A stretch of 64,000 nucleotides of DNA from Chitinophagaceae bacterium. GTDB taxonomy: Bacteria > Bacteroidota > Bacteroidia > Chitinophagales > Chitinophagaceae. Each line of letters opens with the position of its first letter. Positions within the stretch are counted from its first letter, which is position 1. A model generated the notes under the pieces. It was given only the letters and a program-made list of their open reading frames with translations. It ran no database searches and was not told the origin of the DNA. The position numbers were made by a program, and so were the translations under genes. Positions 46,201-54,058 of this stretch are shown here, piece by piece. The stretch covers positions 1-64,000 of the forward strand of contig JACSRW010000040.1 in assembly GCA_014879565.1 (NCBI GenBank), in the 5' to 3' direction.

Positions 46201-48533
46201 CCAAATGGCAATACCTCATTTCCGTTAGTGAGCTGGCTTGCCATGGTAAAGGAGGATTGGGTAATGCTGCCGCCTCCCGCAAAAGTCACCAGGAAGGGCT
46301 GGGAAGAGTGACTGGTCAGGTTATTGGCAGATACCGTGATGGGGGTATACCCGGCTCCGTAAGGAACGGTTACCGTGAGGGATGTGGCAGAAGCGGCCGT
46401 GATGACCGCCCTGGTGGCGCCGAAATATACCGTGTTGCCCGCCTGGGTTGTATGAAAGCCCGTTCCGGTTATGGTTACGCTTGTACCCACAGGACCCGAA
46501 AGCGGACTTACAGAATTGATGACTGGTGGGGGTAACCAGGTAAATCCCGGAAGGGAGGAAATTCCTTCCGGTCTGGTGACCTGAACAGCGCCGGATGAAC
46601 CGGGTCCCACAATGGCTGTGATCGTGCTGGAAGAATTTACGGTAAAGGATACAACATTGATTCCACCGACCGAAACAGCGGTTGTCCCGTTGAGGCTGGT
46701 TCCTGTTATCGTCATGATGGTACCATGTGTTCCTTTATCCGGAGTAAAAGAGCTGATCGTGGGTAACGAGGAATAGCCTGTTATAGTTGCGGTACCCCCC
46801 GGCGTGGTTACACTGATGGAACCGGAAGGACCCGAAGGAGCAATGGCAGTTATTTGTGTCGGAGAAATGACCGTATAGGATGCCGGTATGCCACCCATTA
46901 ATACGGTGGTGGTCCCTGTGAAATTTGTTCCGGTAATCGTTACAGTGGTTCCGGCTGCAGCGGAAGCAGGGTTAAAAGTACTGATCGTGGGCGGCGGGAT
47001 AAATGTAAATCCAGGCAGGGAATCCTGGCCGTTTACGGTGAGCACTTTTACAAAACCGCTGGCTCCTGTGGAGACCGTGGCATTGATCGTTGTGGGAGAG
47101 ACAACGGTTACAGAAGCAGCCGGGACATTTCCAAAACGTACCGCTTGCACATTCGTGAAGTTCTGACCGGTTATAGTTATAACCGCTCCGGCGCCGCCTG
47201 TCTGGGGGGTAAAAGAACTTATGGATACGGGGGGCCAGAAATACTGGTGAATGGTGAGGGAATCGGACAGGGTCCCGTTGTTGACCACGAGTTTAATACT
47301 GTCGTGGTTACTGGCCGGATCACGCTGGTAGCTGGCATTATAAGCGGTACTGATCAGTACATTATTCCGGTACCACTTATGACTGTAAGCGGGTTTGGAA
47401 TAGCTGAATAGTTTTACCGTATTGGTATGGTAAAACCCGGACGTGTCAATTTTCCAGTAGGCTTTGGGCAACGGAGTACCGCCGGCATTGGTGGTAATCT
47501 CAAGAAAATCGCGGGCACCCCCCGCCCAGAACTGGTTATTATTAATAAAGAAGAGATCGTAGTGTCCGTAATTCAGGTAACTGAAATTATTATCCCGGGG
47601 AAGGGGTTCCCATACCCTGCCGGAGTCGCTGGTTTTATAGGTATTAAACAGGTATGTTATGGCATAACCGGTGCTGTCATTTATAAATTTCATTTTCTGC
47701 ATGCCGATGGGATTTACGGAGGCAACATTTTTCTTGGTCCAGTTAACCCCTCCGTTGGATGTATAATAGACCAGCAGACTGTCCGTGTTCGGATACACAT
47801 TAATCCATCCTTTATCCGGCGTGATAAAATCAGCTGCATACAGGCGAAAATCAGGGATCGTTACCTGTGTCCAGGTCAGCCCGGCATTAGTTGTTTTAAT
47901 CAGTTTACCCGTAGGAGCGGTTCCGCTTTCGTCATCCGAGAAGGCATAAACGGTAGTATTGTCCAGCGCATCTATTTGGGCAATGGAAAAAGTACTGCCG
48001 GCATACACACGGGTCCAGGTGGTACCCCCGTTGCTGGTTTTATAGATATTAAATCCGTCAGCCGCATAACCCGTCTGATTAGTTTGTGGAAATACGACGT
48101 GAAAAAGGGAACTGAATGTGGTTGGACCAATCTGCTGGTGATGCACCAGCAGGTAACTCAAGCCCCCGTTATCCGATTTCAGAATAGCGGGCACCAGCCC
48201 GTAATCCCCGTAGACGATCAGATTGTTCTGATCAAAAGCGACCACCCCGTTTATACTGAATCCGAAAGTCAGGTTCACTGAATAACCGTTGTAGTCCACA
48301 TTCGCGAGGGTTATTTCTCTTTTTATAAAAGTACGGCCGCTGTCTGCAGTATACCCCACCCAGTCAAAGGAGTTTCCGGTAGAAGCTATATAGCCCTGCG
48401 AAGGACTGTAAAAACTAATTTTTTTGATGATATCATTCGGGGTGCTCAGATTGGAATATATCTGACGCATTTGCGAATAAGAAAGAAAAGACACTAAGGA
48501 TAAGGTCAGGCAAAGAAAAATTTTCCGGAACAT
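40230..48533 (-). CDS. Giant T9SS surface protein with IPT/TIG and FG-GAP repeats
   Basis: 2767 residues, the largest gene here. Signal peptide MFRKIFLCLTLSLVSFLSYSQ, then a BNR/Ycf48-like propeller (about 25-370), four IPT/TIG domains (about 430-760), seven FG-GAP repeats (about 768-1115), two IPT (about 1115-1290), seven FG-GAP (about 1290-1640), six IPT (about 1640-2125), seven FG-GAP (about 2135-2500), Ig-like domains and a T9SS type A tail (YPNPANEILVIDS...GTYIVILES). The FG-GAP units have the calcium-binding DxDGDGxxD. It is probably exported and surface bound, a ligand- or glycan-binding adhesin. No enzyme domain is seen. Confidence 0.9.
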   Translation of the reverse strand: MFRKIFLCLTLSLVSFLSYSQMRQIYSNLSTPNDIIKKISFYSPSQGYIASTGNSFDWVGYTADSGRTFIKREITLANVDYNGYSVNLTFGFSINGVVAFDQNNLIVYGDYGLVPAILKSDNGGLSYLLVHHQQIGPTTFSSLFHVVFPQTNQTGYAADGFNIYKTSNGGTTWTRVYAGSTFSIAQIDALDNTTVYAFSDDESGTAPTGKLIKTTNAGLTWTQVTIPDFRLYAADFITPDKGWINVYPNTDSLLVYYTSNGGVNWTKKNVASVNPIGMQKMKFINDSTGYAITYLFNTYKTSDSGRVWEPLPRDNNFSYLNYGHYDLFFINNNQFWAGGARDFLEITTNAGGTPLPKAYWKIDTSGFYHTNTVKLFSYSKPAYSHKWYRNNVLISTAYNASYQRDPASNHDSIKLVVNNGTLSDSLTIHQYFWPPVSISSFTPQTGGAGAVITITGQNFTNVQAVRFGNVPAASVTVVSPTTINATVSTGASGFVKVLTVNGQDSLPGFTFIPPPTISTFNPASAAAGTTVTITGTNFTGTTTVLMGGIPASYTVISPTQITAIAPSGPSGSISVTTPGGTATITGYSSLPTISSFTPDKGTHGTIMTITGTSLNGTTAVSVGGINVVSFTVNSSSTITAIVGPGSSGAVQVTRPEGISSLPGFTWLPPPVINSVSPLSGPVGTSVTITGTGFHTTQAGNTVYFGATRAVITAASATSLTVTVPYGAGYTPITVSANNLTSHSSQPFLVTFAGGGSITQSSFTMASQLTNGNEVLPFGTGAADFDGDGRTELIILKLNNPGSVHGVLIYPNTGTGGAISFGTAVELPGGYESFATGDIDGDGKTDIVIAASPNLLTYINTSVPGTVSFAPAVTTTTGLANARVRITDADMDGKNDLVFGSGGNMYVVRNTSEPGDIKFATAEIIYNTIFERNFVPMDLTGDRKPELVISGFGVLKNNSTPGVLNFSMSASLPPYNHSYIALGDIDGDGKQDVVSADHYGSQLSIMRNTGTGSTISFADPVSYSAASLPASLIVGDLDGDGKPDVALAQYENVLTVFKNISTPGNISMLAQKNYFPGAYGTENQIALADFNNDGKYDITVSCEVQRKVYVLRNEVKAEPSVQSFTPTIGENGTSVTISGANFTGTTAVRFGGVAAASFTVNSSSSITAIVGSGATGHVSVFNSTGADSLNGFVYGYPPVITSISPLKGTVGTLVTITGSGFSTIPEDNIIYFGGVKSRAVTATATSLTVYVPPGSVYAPVSVTRNRLTAWSAKPFLTTFPNGSSTLTAHSFANRIDIGNMPAGCLVDFDGDGKLDIAGSWSSTAIAVARNTGVPGQISFAPAAVISGTEGGGGMISEDFDGDGKKDLAFIQSNTQVMLVRNNSTPGYVAASGIYSFPTGSHSNSAYLSASDIDGDGKPELLIANYSGRIISILKNNSSASAINFSARFDYPLSTYGNGIKAADVDDDGKPDILALAGELSVFRNLSTPGNFNLAPRVSFPANDWPSYLTTGDLDGDGRLDALVSNVGSDGISVFLNGSSSGNISFSSLPEIPAGDMPYGNGINDLSGDGKPDLFVPSLADSLSLFANTSSIGSLSFAPRITLETGNDPFRVESGDLDGDGRPDIIVFGGGAPATVFRNQHGGPGPRLNSFSPVSGLSGTVVTISGEGFTGISNVTFGGVSAASFTVISSSIIEAVLGPGASGPVTVHSNTGIASLPGFIYGDKPVIASFYPTSVTAGTPVTITGANFTGATAVYFGNTAATSFVVNNPGSITAIAGSGANGLVKVVSATGADSLGTITFLQIPVITSFSPQIGNSGSTVTITGTGFTGVTSVRFGGVAAWNFTITSATSITATVGDGNTGKLEVSGPGGTAVADGFLYNNPAIITDFFPKSASTGNRVYIYGHNMGSVNAVKFGGVAASSFVIESPTRIAATVGSGASGNISVTNQVTTSNISGFTFLNPGVPSISSISPLTGTTGSLVTITGQQLTGVTEVRFGATVAAGFTVVSDTLIVATVGSGSSGTVTVLAPAGTSTLPGFIYTSAPVITSFSPVSAAPETSVTITGQNFSSSLSGNTVFFGTAKATVTAASSSSLTVTVPYGASLSPVTVTTNGRTAYSVKDFIPSFNGSADISPAAFIRSVDSGSYKRPSALAIGDLNLDNKPDVVVCNPSGSTLLSNLTFYTNASTAPNIAFAPRSTVQTVYGPMSAVYADFNNDGKPDILSTAGSTGLEFTLLPNNSNGGPLSFGTAQAFTGYYELRKCLAADFDKDGRTDVCMMSEYGSAVSVFRNTGTGTAFNFGARQTFPAFTYTTDMFITDIDGDGKPDILIAGGSNTPELAILKNTSTENSISFQASALTLPWSSRQVAAADLDNDGKPEVVVTNSAASELVVLKNRSFPGYFSLETTLRLPIQNPGSPVLADISGDGKPDLLLADVYSNYVYALSNRSDATGIAFDRPVSFFVNNPGGALAVCDMDADGRPELIRTNGYSNSISIMQNKQPAYDITNVAVCANGGTSLSAGITGSSYQWQQDNGNGYTNISNNSNFSGAGTSTLQLSAIPSSWNNYRYRCVVNGSQFGTIYRLSVTPAVLPVILITGTTTLNAGQSSSLVSVMVNGGGAPSYQWQDSTASAGWQNIGGATGSTLNYTPAANGVKIRCMLTSNASCASPQTVNSNVLTFTVSPVTAIDPVPASQFSIRHYPNPANEILVIDSLRLADQWENLRLLSSNGVYIQQTGISGRIRVELPVAHLSAGTYIVILESRKKKRTWLLFVKQ

Positions 48534-48600
48534 GCTGTTTGTTTCAGGTAAGGGATTCCGAAAAATAATAAAATAAAGGGAGGTCTTATATGAAATTAAT

Positions 48601-50463
48601 TTAGCGTCCCATATAGACCATCAGAATCTGAACATCGCTGGGGTTAATACCAGAGATCCGGCTGGCCTGCCCGAGTGTACGGGGTTTTACCCTTGACAGT
48701 TTTTCCCTGGCTTCATTACCGAGGGAACTGATCTTTTTATAGTCGAAGCTTTCCGGGATTTCCAGATCTTCCAGTTGCGACATCCGCTGAACAAGCTCAC
48801 GCTCCTTTTCTATATACACATTATATTTAATTTGTATAGATGCTTGTTCAATACTTTCAGCATCATATTCAGCAAGGGCGGTTTTTAATTTGGGTAAAGC
48901 GTTGGCAAAGGCATCCAGTTCCACGGAGGGGCGAAGCAGTATTTTTTCCGCCTTTACTTTTTCACTGATCAGGGAAGAACCAATGCTTTCAAACCAGGGA
49001 TTAATTTCCGCCGGTTCAACGGACATTTCTTTCAGGACTGTGGCTATTTGTGAAACGGAGTGTTTTTTGGTTTCTACCCTTTTCATTCTTTCTTCCCCTG
49101 CCAGTCCGAGCCGGTAGCTGATTTCTGTAAGCCTTAAATCAGCATTGTCCTGCCGGAGCAGGGTTCTGAACTCTGCCCGTGAGGTAAACATGCGATAAGG
49201 TTCCTGTGTGCCCTTGCTGATGAGATCATCAATCAGTACACCAATATAGGCATCACTCCTTTTTAATACCAGGGGTTCCAGCTCTCTGGATTTCTGGTGT
49301 GCATTGATACCGGCCATCAATCCCTGACAGGCCGCTTCTTCATAGCCGGTGGTACCGTTGATTTGTCCGGCGAAAAAGAGATGACTGATACCTTTTGTTT
49401 CCAGCGAATAGTTCAGCTGGGTGGGCGGGAAGAAATCATATTCGATGGCATACCCCGGGCGGAACATCCGGGCCTGCTCAAAACCAGGTATATTACGAAT
49501 GGCTTCGTATTGTGTTTCTTCCGGCAGAGAAGTGGAGAAGCCGTTCAGGTAAATCTCTACGGTATTCCATCCTTCCGGTTCTACAAAAAGCTGGTGTCTT
49601 TCGCGATCGGCGAAGCGGTTTATTTTATCCTCTATACTGGGACAGTAGCGGGGACCCACGCCATCTATTCGGCCCGCAAACATAGGACTGCGGTCAAAGC
49701 CGGTTTTCAGAATATCGTGTACTTTCTGATTGGTATAGGTAATCCAGCAACTTCTTTGTTCAGCGGGTTTGGGCACATCCAGGAAAGAGAACCCGGTGAT
49801 CAAGCTGTCTCCGGGTTGTTCTTCCATTTTAGAATAATCAAGACTCCGGCCATCAACCCGTGGCGGGGTACCTGTTTTCAGGCGGTCACTTTCAAAGCCC
49901 AGACTAACCAGTTGTTCAGTAATGCCCGTAGCGGCTTTTTCGGCAATACGCCCTCCCCCGAAATGTTTTTCTCCGATATGTACAATGCCGTTCAGGAAGG
50001 TCCCATTGGTAAGCACCACTGCCTTTGCTTTTATCTCATGCCCCATACCGGTAAGAATACCGATACAGCGATTGTCTTTTATAAGGAGGCCATTGACCAT
50101 ATCCTGGTAAAAATCCAGGTTGGGGGTCTGTTCCAGTTTTTCCCGCCATTTAAGATGAAAAAGCATCCGGTCGTTCTGTGCCCTCGGACTCCACATGGCC
50201 GGTCCCTTACTCCGGTTCAGCATTCTGAACTGAATAGTGGAGAGATCGGTCACAATCCCTGAGTAGCCCCCTAGCGCATCTATTTCCCTTACGATTTGTC
50301 CTTTGGCAATGCCACCCATAGCCGGATTGCAGCTCATTTGGGCAATGGTCTGCATATTCATGGTAACCAGCAGGGTTTTGGAACCCATATTGGCCGCAGC
50401 GGCAGCTGCCTCACAACCGGCATGACCGGCACCAACAACTATAACATCGTAGAAAGGAAACAT
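48601..50463 (-). CDS. mnmG: tRNA uridine-5-carboxymethylaminomethyl modification enzyme MnmG
   Basis: 620 residues from the ATG at 50463; the ORF track start is a TTG three codons upstream inside the promoter box. FAD-binding GxGxxG in VIVVGAGHAGCEAAAAA, then SCNPAMGGIAKGQIVREIDALGG, GTFLNGIVHIG, TGTPPRVDGRSLDYS, and the conserved Cys in GPRYCPSIEDKI. With MnmE it adds the cmnm5 group to U34 of certain tRNAs. mnmE is not in the window; mnmH, which acts on the same base, is at 63575. An exact -7 box lies 6 bases before the ATG. Confidence 0.96.
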   Translation of the reverse strand: MFPFYDVIVVGAGHAGCEAAAAAANMGSKTLLVTMNMQTIAQMSCNPAMGGIAKGQIVREIDALGGYSGIVTDLSTIQFRMLNRSKGPAMWSPRAQNDRMLFHLKWREKLEQTPNLDFYQDMVNGLLIKDNRCIGILTGMGHEIKAKAVVLTNGTFLNGIVHIGEKHFGGGRIAEKAATGITEQLVSLGFESDRLKTGTPPRVDGRSLDYSKMEEQPGDSLITGFSFLDVPKPAEQRSCWITYTNQKVHDILKTGFDRSPMFAGRIDGVGPRYCPSIEDKINRFADRERHQLFVEPEGWNTVEIYLNGFSTSLPEETQYEAIRNIPGFEQARMFRPGYAIEYDFFPPTQLNYSLETKGISHLFFAGQINGTTGYEEAACQGLMAGINAHQKSRELEPLVLKRSDAYIGVLIDDLISKGTQEPYRMFTSRAEFRTLLRQDNADLRLTEISYRLGLAGEERMKRVETKKHSVSQIATVLKEMSVEPAEINPWFESIGSSLISEKVKAEKILLRPSVELDAFANALPKLKTALAEYDAESIEQASIQIKYNVYIEKERELVQRMSQLEDLEIPESFDYKKISSLGNEAREKLSRVKPRTLGQASRISGINPSDVQILMVYMGR

Positions 50464-50469
50464 GGGGTG

Positions 50470-50477
50470 CAAAGGTA
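50470..50477 (-). promoter_or_regulatory. TAnnTTTG -7 box for mnmG
   Basis: On the minus strand TACCTTTG, then CACCCC, then the ATG. It decides the start at 50463 because the earlier TTG is part of the box. Confidence 0.55.
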
Positions 50478-50491
50478 TTTGGTTAGCGGGG

Positions 50492-51106
50492 CTATTTCTC
50501 CAGATTTTTAAGCAAACTGATATCTTTTTTCACTTCTTCCGGGGATTTACCGCTGTTCAGTAATTCAAAGGCATAGGAGGAGAACTCACTAATCGTGTTC
50601 AGATACGCCTGGTTATTCCGGATAAACCCCTCCTGAGCGGCGGTAGCGATCTTTTCTTCCTGTTCAATCTTATTAATCTTATCCAGGTACAACTTACAAA
50701 GAGGATAACCGGTTTGTTCCAGCAGGGAAGAAAAATAGTTTTTAGCAGTGAGGATATCCGGGTGCCCGCCTTTTTCGCCCTCAGGATTAATGTGTTCAAC
50801 CCGGATATTGATGAAATTCCAGCACAGCTTTAAATCCTCTTCATTAAAGCAGTCAAAATAATTCACCGGGATAATATGCCCGAACTGCCAGTTAATCCCA
50901 AAACTAACCCAGCCCTTGCCTTCTGTGAACTGGCTTTCAAACCACTGACGCATTTTTTCATTATCCAGACCAAAGAAAGGAGCATAAGACACACTGGGTG
51001 TTTTTTCCAGCACATAACGCCGGAGGGCGATCTGCCACTTTCTTTTTTCCCTGGACTTAAGCAATTCAGGGGTTTCTTCCTGCGGGGTATGTCTTTTTCT
51101 GGCCAT
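50492..51106 (-). CDS. HNH-like protein, unknown function
   Basis: 204 residues. The middle (about 75-120) reads WQFGHIIPVNYFDCFNEEDL then LCWNFINIRVEHINPEGEKG, which resembles the beta-beta-alpha core of HNH-type proteins (W-xx-DHI-IP-L-F...CxxxxN-xP-xxxxxNxxKG). The first catalytic pair (DH) is GH here, so activity may be lost or changed. The N-terminus is basic and the C-terminus is helical (AAQEGFIRNNQAYLN). It lies between ybeY and mnmG on the same strand. An exact -7 box and a large palindrome lie just upstream of the start. Confidence 0.6.
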   Translation of the reverse strand: MARKRHTPQEETPELLKSREKRKWQIALRRYVLEKTPSVSYAPFFGLDNEKMRQWFESQFTEGKGWVSFGINWQFGHIIPVNYFDCFNEEDLKLCWNFINIRVEHINPEGEKGGHPDILTAKNYFSSLLEQTGYPLCKLYLDKINKIEQEEKIATAAQEGFIRNNQAYLNTISEFSSYAFELLNSGKSPEEVKKDISLLKNLEK

Positions 51107-51121
51107 AACTGGATGTTTTCA

Positions 51122-51129
51122 CAAAGATA
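51122..51129 (-). promoter_or_regulatory. TAnnTTTG -7 box for the HNH-like gene
   Basis: On the minus strand TATCTTTG, 15 bases before the ATG at 51106, directly downstream of the palindrome at 51133-51177. Confidence 0.55.
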
Positions 51130-51132
51130 GGT

Positions 51133-51177
51133 GTTCCACGGGACACTGTTTCACCCCGAAACGGTGTCCCGTGGAAC
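51133..51177. repeat. 45-base palindrome with 20-base arms
   Basis: Left arm GTTCCACGGGACACTGTTTC, 5-base centre ACCCC, right arm fully complementary apart from one G-T wobble. No T run follows, so it is not an ordinary terminator. It begins 3 bases upstream of the -7 box of the HNH-like gene and covers the place of its -33 element. The half site TGTTCCACG and the inner TGTTTCAC resemble parS halves, but the match to parS is only partial. Confidence 0.85.
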
Positions 51178-51269
51178 GTTTCTAAAGCATTGATCGTGCT
51201 TCGGTAAGTTGGTTTTGATTCTTTTTAATAGAGAGATTCGTTGTTTATGCTTCGGTTCCCGGAAACAAA

Positions 51270-51406
51270 TGTCACTCTGCCTGCCGACCGAAGTGAAACG
51301 TAGGTGGGAGCGTGCCGAAGGGTGAAGCCAAGAAAACGGCTTTTCGTTTGCCATGCTTCGGCTGGCTCCCGCCTTTGCTGCGCTGCGGCCGGCAGGCAGC
51401 ATGACA
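51270..51406. repeat. REP-like repeat, locus 5 (expanded variant)
   Basis: Same family ends (TGTCACTCTG at the left, CAGCATGACA at the right) and the GTGCCGAAGGGTGAA and ATGCTTCGGC cores, but with extra inserted sequence in both arms (CTGCCGACCG... and ...CGGCCGGCAGGCAG), which are again complementary to each other. It lies between ybeY and the HNH-like gene. Confidence 0.8.
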
Positions 51407-51415
51407 GGGAAGATA

Positions 51416-51847
51416 TCAGGAAAAGTATTTCTTCAGCCAGTAATCCTCTCTCCTTCTCATTTCGGCGATCTCTTCTTTCTTTTTATCCCTGTACCCGCAG
51501 AGATGCAGGGCCCCATGAAAGATAACGCGGTGAAGTTCGGACCTGAAAGTAACCCCCAGGTTCCGGGCATTCTCCTTTACCCGGTCAATACTGATATAAA
51601 TTTCTCCGGTGACTGCCTTGTCTGCGGAAAGATCAAAACTGATGATATCCGTATAAAAGTCGTGCTGCAGGTATTGCCGGTTTATCTCCAGCAGTTTTTT
51701 ATCCGTGCAGAAAATATAATTCAGGGAATCCAGGCTTCTCCCTTCTTTGCGGAACAGGGTTTCAATAAATGATTTCAGCTGACTGCGTTGGGTCAGCTTA
51801 AACGGGCGGGTTTCGTAAAAGAAACAAACTTTTGAAGAGGAAGACAT
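51416..51847 (-). CDS. ybeY: Endoribonuclease YbeY
   Basis: 143 residues. The zinc site HGALHLCGYRDKKKEE follows LHRVIF, giving the H-x3-H pattern of YbeY, though the third His of the usual HGxLHLxGYDH is not in its normal place (RD for DH). IISFDLSADKAVTGEIYIS is the other family signature. YbeY matures the 3' end of 16S rRNA and takes part in ribosome quality control. It is upstream of the HNH-like gene and mnmG on the same strand, but separated by 309 bases of repeats. Confidence 0.88.
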   Translation of the reverse strand: MSSSSKVCFFYETRPFKLTQRSQLKSFIETLFRKEGRSLDSLNYIFCTDKKLLEINRQYLQHDFYTDIISFDLSADKAVTGEIYISIDRVKENARNLGVTFRSELHRVIFHGALHLCGYRDKKKEEIAEMRRREDYWLKKYFS

Positions 51848-51885
51848 AATTTCAAAATTCGTAAAGAAATCCGAGGCAACAAGGA

Positions 51886-51893
51886 TAGCTTTG
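51886..51893 (+). promoter_or_regulatory. TAnnTTTG -7 box for feoA
   Basis: TAGCTTTG, exact consensus, 20 bases before the ATG at 51914. Confidence 0.5.
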
Positions 51894-51913
51894 CAGAATT
51901 AATAATGGGATGA

Positions 51914-52144
51914 ATGATAGCCAGGCTTTCAGATTTAAAACCGGGACAGGAAGGAATAATCAGGGAATTTCAGGATAATGAAATTTTTCTCAAACTAATG
52001 GAAATGGGCTGTGTGCCGGGTGAGCGTATTCTCCTGGAGCAGATCGCCCCCCTGGGCGACCCCATATCCGTAAATGTGGCAGGCTATCACCTGAGCCTCA
52101 GGCTGAATGAAGCCGAACATATTTATGTTGATATAAACGATTGA
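51914..52144 (+). CDS. feoA: FeoA-like protein
   Basis: 76 residues, an SH3-like FeoA domain: LSDLKPGQEGIIREF, LKLMEMGCVPGERI, GDPISVNVAGYHLSLRLNEAEHIYV. FeoA supports the ferrous iron channel FeoB, but here feoB is 3 kb away on the other strand (54932), with nadD, chrA and another gene between. The next gene, nadD, starts 16 bases after the stop, so the two are likely read together. Confidence 0.9.
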   Translation: MIARLSDLKPGQEGIIREFQDNEIFLKLMEMGCVPGERILLEQIAPLGDPISVNVAGYHLSLRLNEAEHIYVDIND

Positions 52145-52159
52145 TAATCAGCGTATTAA

Positions 52160-52732
52160 ATGAAAATTGGTCTTTATTTCGGCTCTTTTAATCCCATTCA
52201 TGTCGGGCATCTGATCATTGCCAGTCACCTCCTGAATGAAACCAATATCGAAAAAATATGGCTGGTTGTATCTCCCCATAACCCGTTTAAACAGGAAAAC
52301 GGGCTGCTGAACGAGTATCACCGGCTCCATCTCGCCAAACTGGCAACAGAAAACGATCCCCGGATCCGGGCCTCCGATATCGAGTTTGCCCTGCCCAAAC
52401 CCTCCTATACCGTGCATACCCTCGCCTGGCTCAGGGAGAAACACCCCGAACATGAGTTTTGCCTGATCATGGGGGCCGACAGTTTCGGCAATCTCCATAA
52501 ATGGAAAAACGCGGACGTAATCATCCGGGATTATGATATCTATGTATATCCCCGGCCGGGATTTGCCGTGGAAAATACAATCAACGCCCGGCTTTTTACC
52601 GTAGAGGCCCCGCTTCTCCAACTATCGGCTACGCATATACGAAAATGTATCACAGCGGGTAAATCGGTCCGGTACATGGTACCGGATGTGGTACTGGAGG
52701 AAATTGAAAAGGGCGGCTACTACAGGAAATAA
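52160..52732 (+). CDS. nadD: Nicotinate-nucleotide adenylyltransferase
   Basis: 190 residues. The nucleotidyltransferase signature [15 protein letters not shown] is at the start; [11 protein letters not shown] and [16 protein letters not shown] follow, and [12 protein letters not shown] is the ISSTxIR-like end motif. It makes nicotinic acid adenine dinucleotide in NAD synthesis. The last 13 bases overlap the convergent chrA gene. Confidence 0.95.
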   Translation: MKIGLYFGSFNPIHVGHLIIASHLLNETNIEKIWLVVSPHNPFKQENGLLNEYHRLHLAKLATENDPRIRASDIEFALPKPSYTVHTLAWLREKHPEHEFCLIMGADSFGNLHKWKNADVIIRDYDIYVYPRPGFAVENTINARLFTVEAPLLQLSATHIRKCITAGKSVRYMVPDVVLEEIEKGGYYRK

Positions 52733-53958
52733 CCCAGCGCCAGGCAAATCATCACAATAAAGGGAGGAAGGATGCGCGTAAACTGTAGCAGCAGGATGGT
52801 GCCCGCAATTACCCCGATATTCACCAGGCTGACTGTTTTGGGTTCAATAAAAGAAATATCCCGCACGATATAAAAGGTTGATGCGAGCAGGATACCCACC
52901 ACTACGGCATTGATCCCTTCCAGGGAGCGGTAGACAACGGCATATTTCCGGAGGTTATGCCAGATCGGAAAAAAGAAAAGAACCAGCAGCGCGCTGGGCA
53001 GAAAAATGGCGATCATCCCAATGATACAGCCCAGCACCTGCATCGGAACACCCATATCACTCAGGGCCATGCCACCGGTAAAAGAGGCAATGGAAAAAAC
53101 GGGTCCGGGTACCGCCTGCACAATACCCATACCCGTGTACAGTTTTTCCTGGTCAATCTGGATCGCATTCGGGTTTTTATCTTTTACGGTTTCGGGCCTT
53201 ACACTCCACTGTTCATACATCAGCGGCATCAATACCTGTCCCCCGCCAAAAACCAGGCTGCCCATCCGGTATGTGTTTTCAAAAAGATTAATCGGCTTCC
53301 GCGCTTCCCATTCATTGCTCCGTGCCAGTTCACTGAAAATACCGGCGGCAATAAAAATGAATCCGAATAACCAGAAATTCCACCAGCGGATCTTTCTGGG
53401 TTTTTCCGCCGTTTGCGGGATCCTTTTCTGGCTGAAATTGGTGGCAATACCACCGGCCACTATCAGGGCCGGGATCACCCATGTTTTACCAAACAGCGCA
53501 TAGGTGGCTCCGGCGCTTACCAGCATAATAATCCAGGTGATGGTATTCCGGATGGCATGGGGGAAAATATGCAGGATGGCATAACCGAGAAAACCGGCAG
53601 CCATCGGGGGGATAAATTTGAATATATCCGTGCCGAGTTCTTTTTTATCAATATAACCAAGCAGAAAGGAAAAAGCGCCCATAAGGGTACTTGCCGGTAA
53701 AATCCAGATGATCAGGGTGAGAATGGCCAGCGGCACTCCTCCCCTTTTATACCCGATCAGGGTGAGCGTTTGTGTGGAAGAGGCCCCGGGCAGCAACTGG
53801 CAAAAGGCATTGTATTCCATCAGCTCCTTCTCCGTTACATAGGGGGTCTCTTTGACAAAAGTGCGCATCATCATGCCGATATGCGCCTGGGGTCCGCCGA
53901 AAGCGGTGACACTATGTGTCAGAACAGCCCTCAAAAAAGCAAAATGGCGCAACAGCAT
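52720..53958 (-). CDS. chrA: Chromate transporter ChrA
   Basis: 412 residues with about ten to twelve helices in two CHR repeats. The N-terminal motif is [17 protein letters not shown] with [24 protein letters not shown]; the second repeat has [23 protein letters not shown] and [18 protein letters not shown]. Studied members export chromate; others may carry sulfate or another anion. It is divergent from the beta-lactamase-fold gene. A near-consensus -7 box (TATATTTA) sits upstream of the ATG at 53958. Confidence 0.92.
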   Translation of the reverse strand: MLLRHFAFLRAVLTHSVTAFGGPQAHIGMMMRTFVKETPYVTEKELMEYNAFCQLLPGASSTQTLTLIGYKRGGVPLAILTLIIWILPASTLMGAFSFLLGYIDKKELGTDIFKFIPPMAAGFLGYAILHIFPHAIRNTITWIIMLVSAGATYALFGKTWVIPALIVAGGIATNFSQKRIPQTAEKPRKIRWWNFWLFGFIFIAAGIFSELARSNEWEARKPINLFENTYRMGSLVFGGGQVLMPLMYEQWSVRPETVKDKNPNAIQIDQEKLYTGMGIVQAVPGPVFSIASFTGGMALSDMGVPMQVLGCIIGMIAIFLPSALLVLFFFPIWHNLRKYAVVYRSLEGINAVVVGILLASTFYIVRDISFIEPKTVSLVNIGVIAGTILLLQFTRILPPFIVMICLALGYFL

Positions 53959-54058
53959 TTGGGTTTAAATATAAAAAATTTCGCTTTTACCCGAACCCGC
54001 TTTGCCGGAACATATTGTACTTTCAGGATAAATTCCTTCTTTTCCGAATATCAATGTT

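Noticed and set aside
40230-48533. Many plus-strand ORFs inside the giant gene
   Set aside because: They are shadows created by repeated low-complexity codons of the FG-GAP and IPT repeats; none has a recognisable domain.
51133-51177. Palindrome as a parS centromere site
   Set aside because: Only about 12 of 16 positions match parS in each arm, and parA/parB are not nearby; kept only as a palindrome of unknown role.
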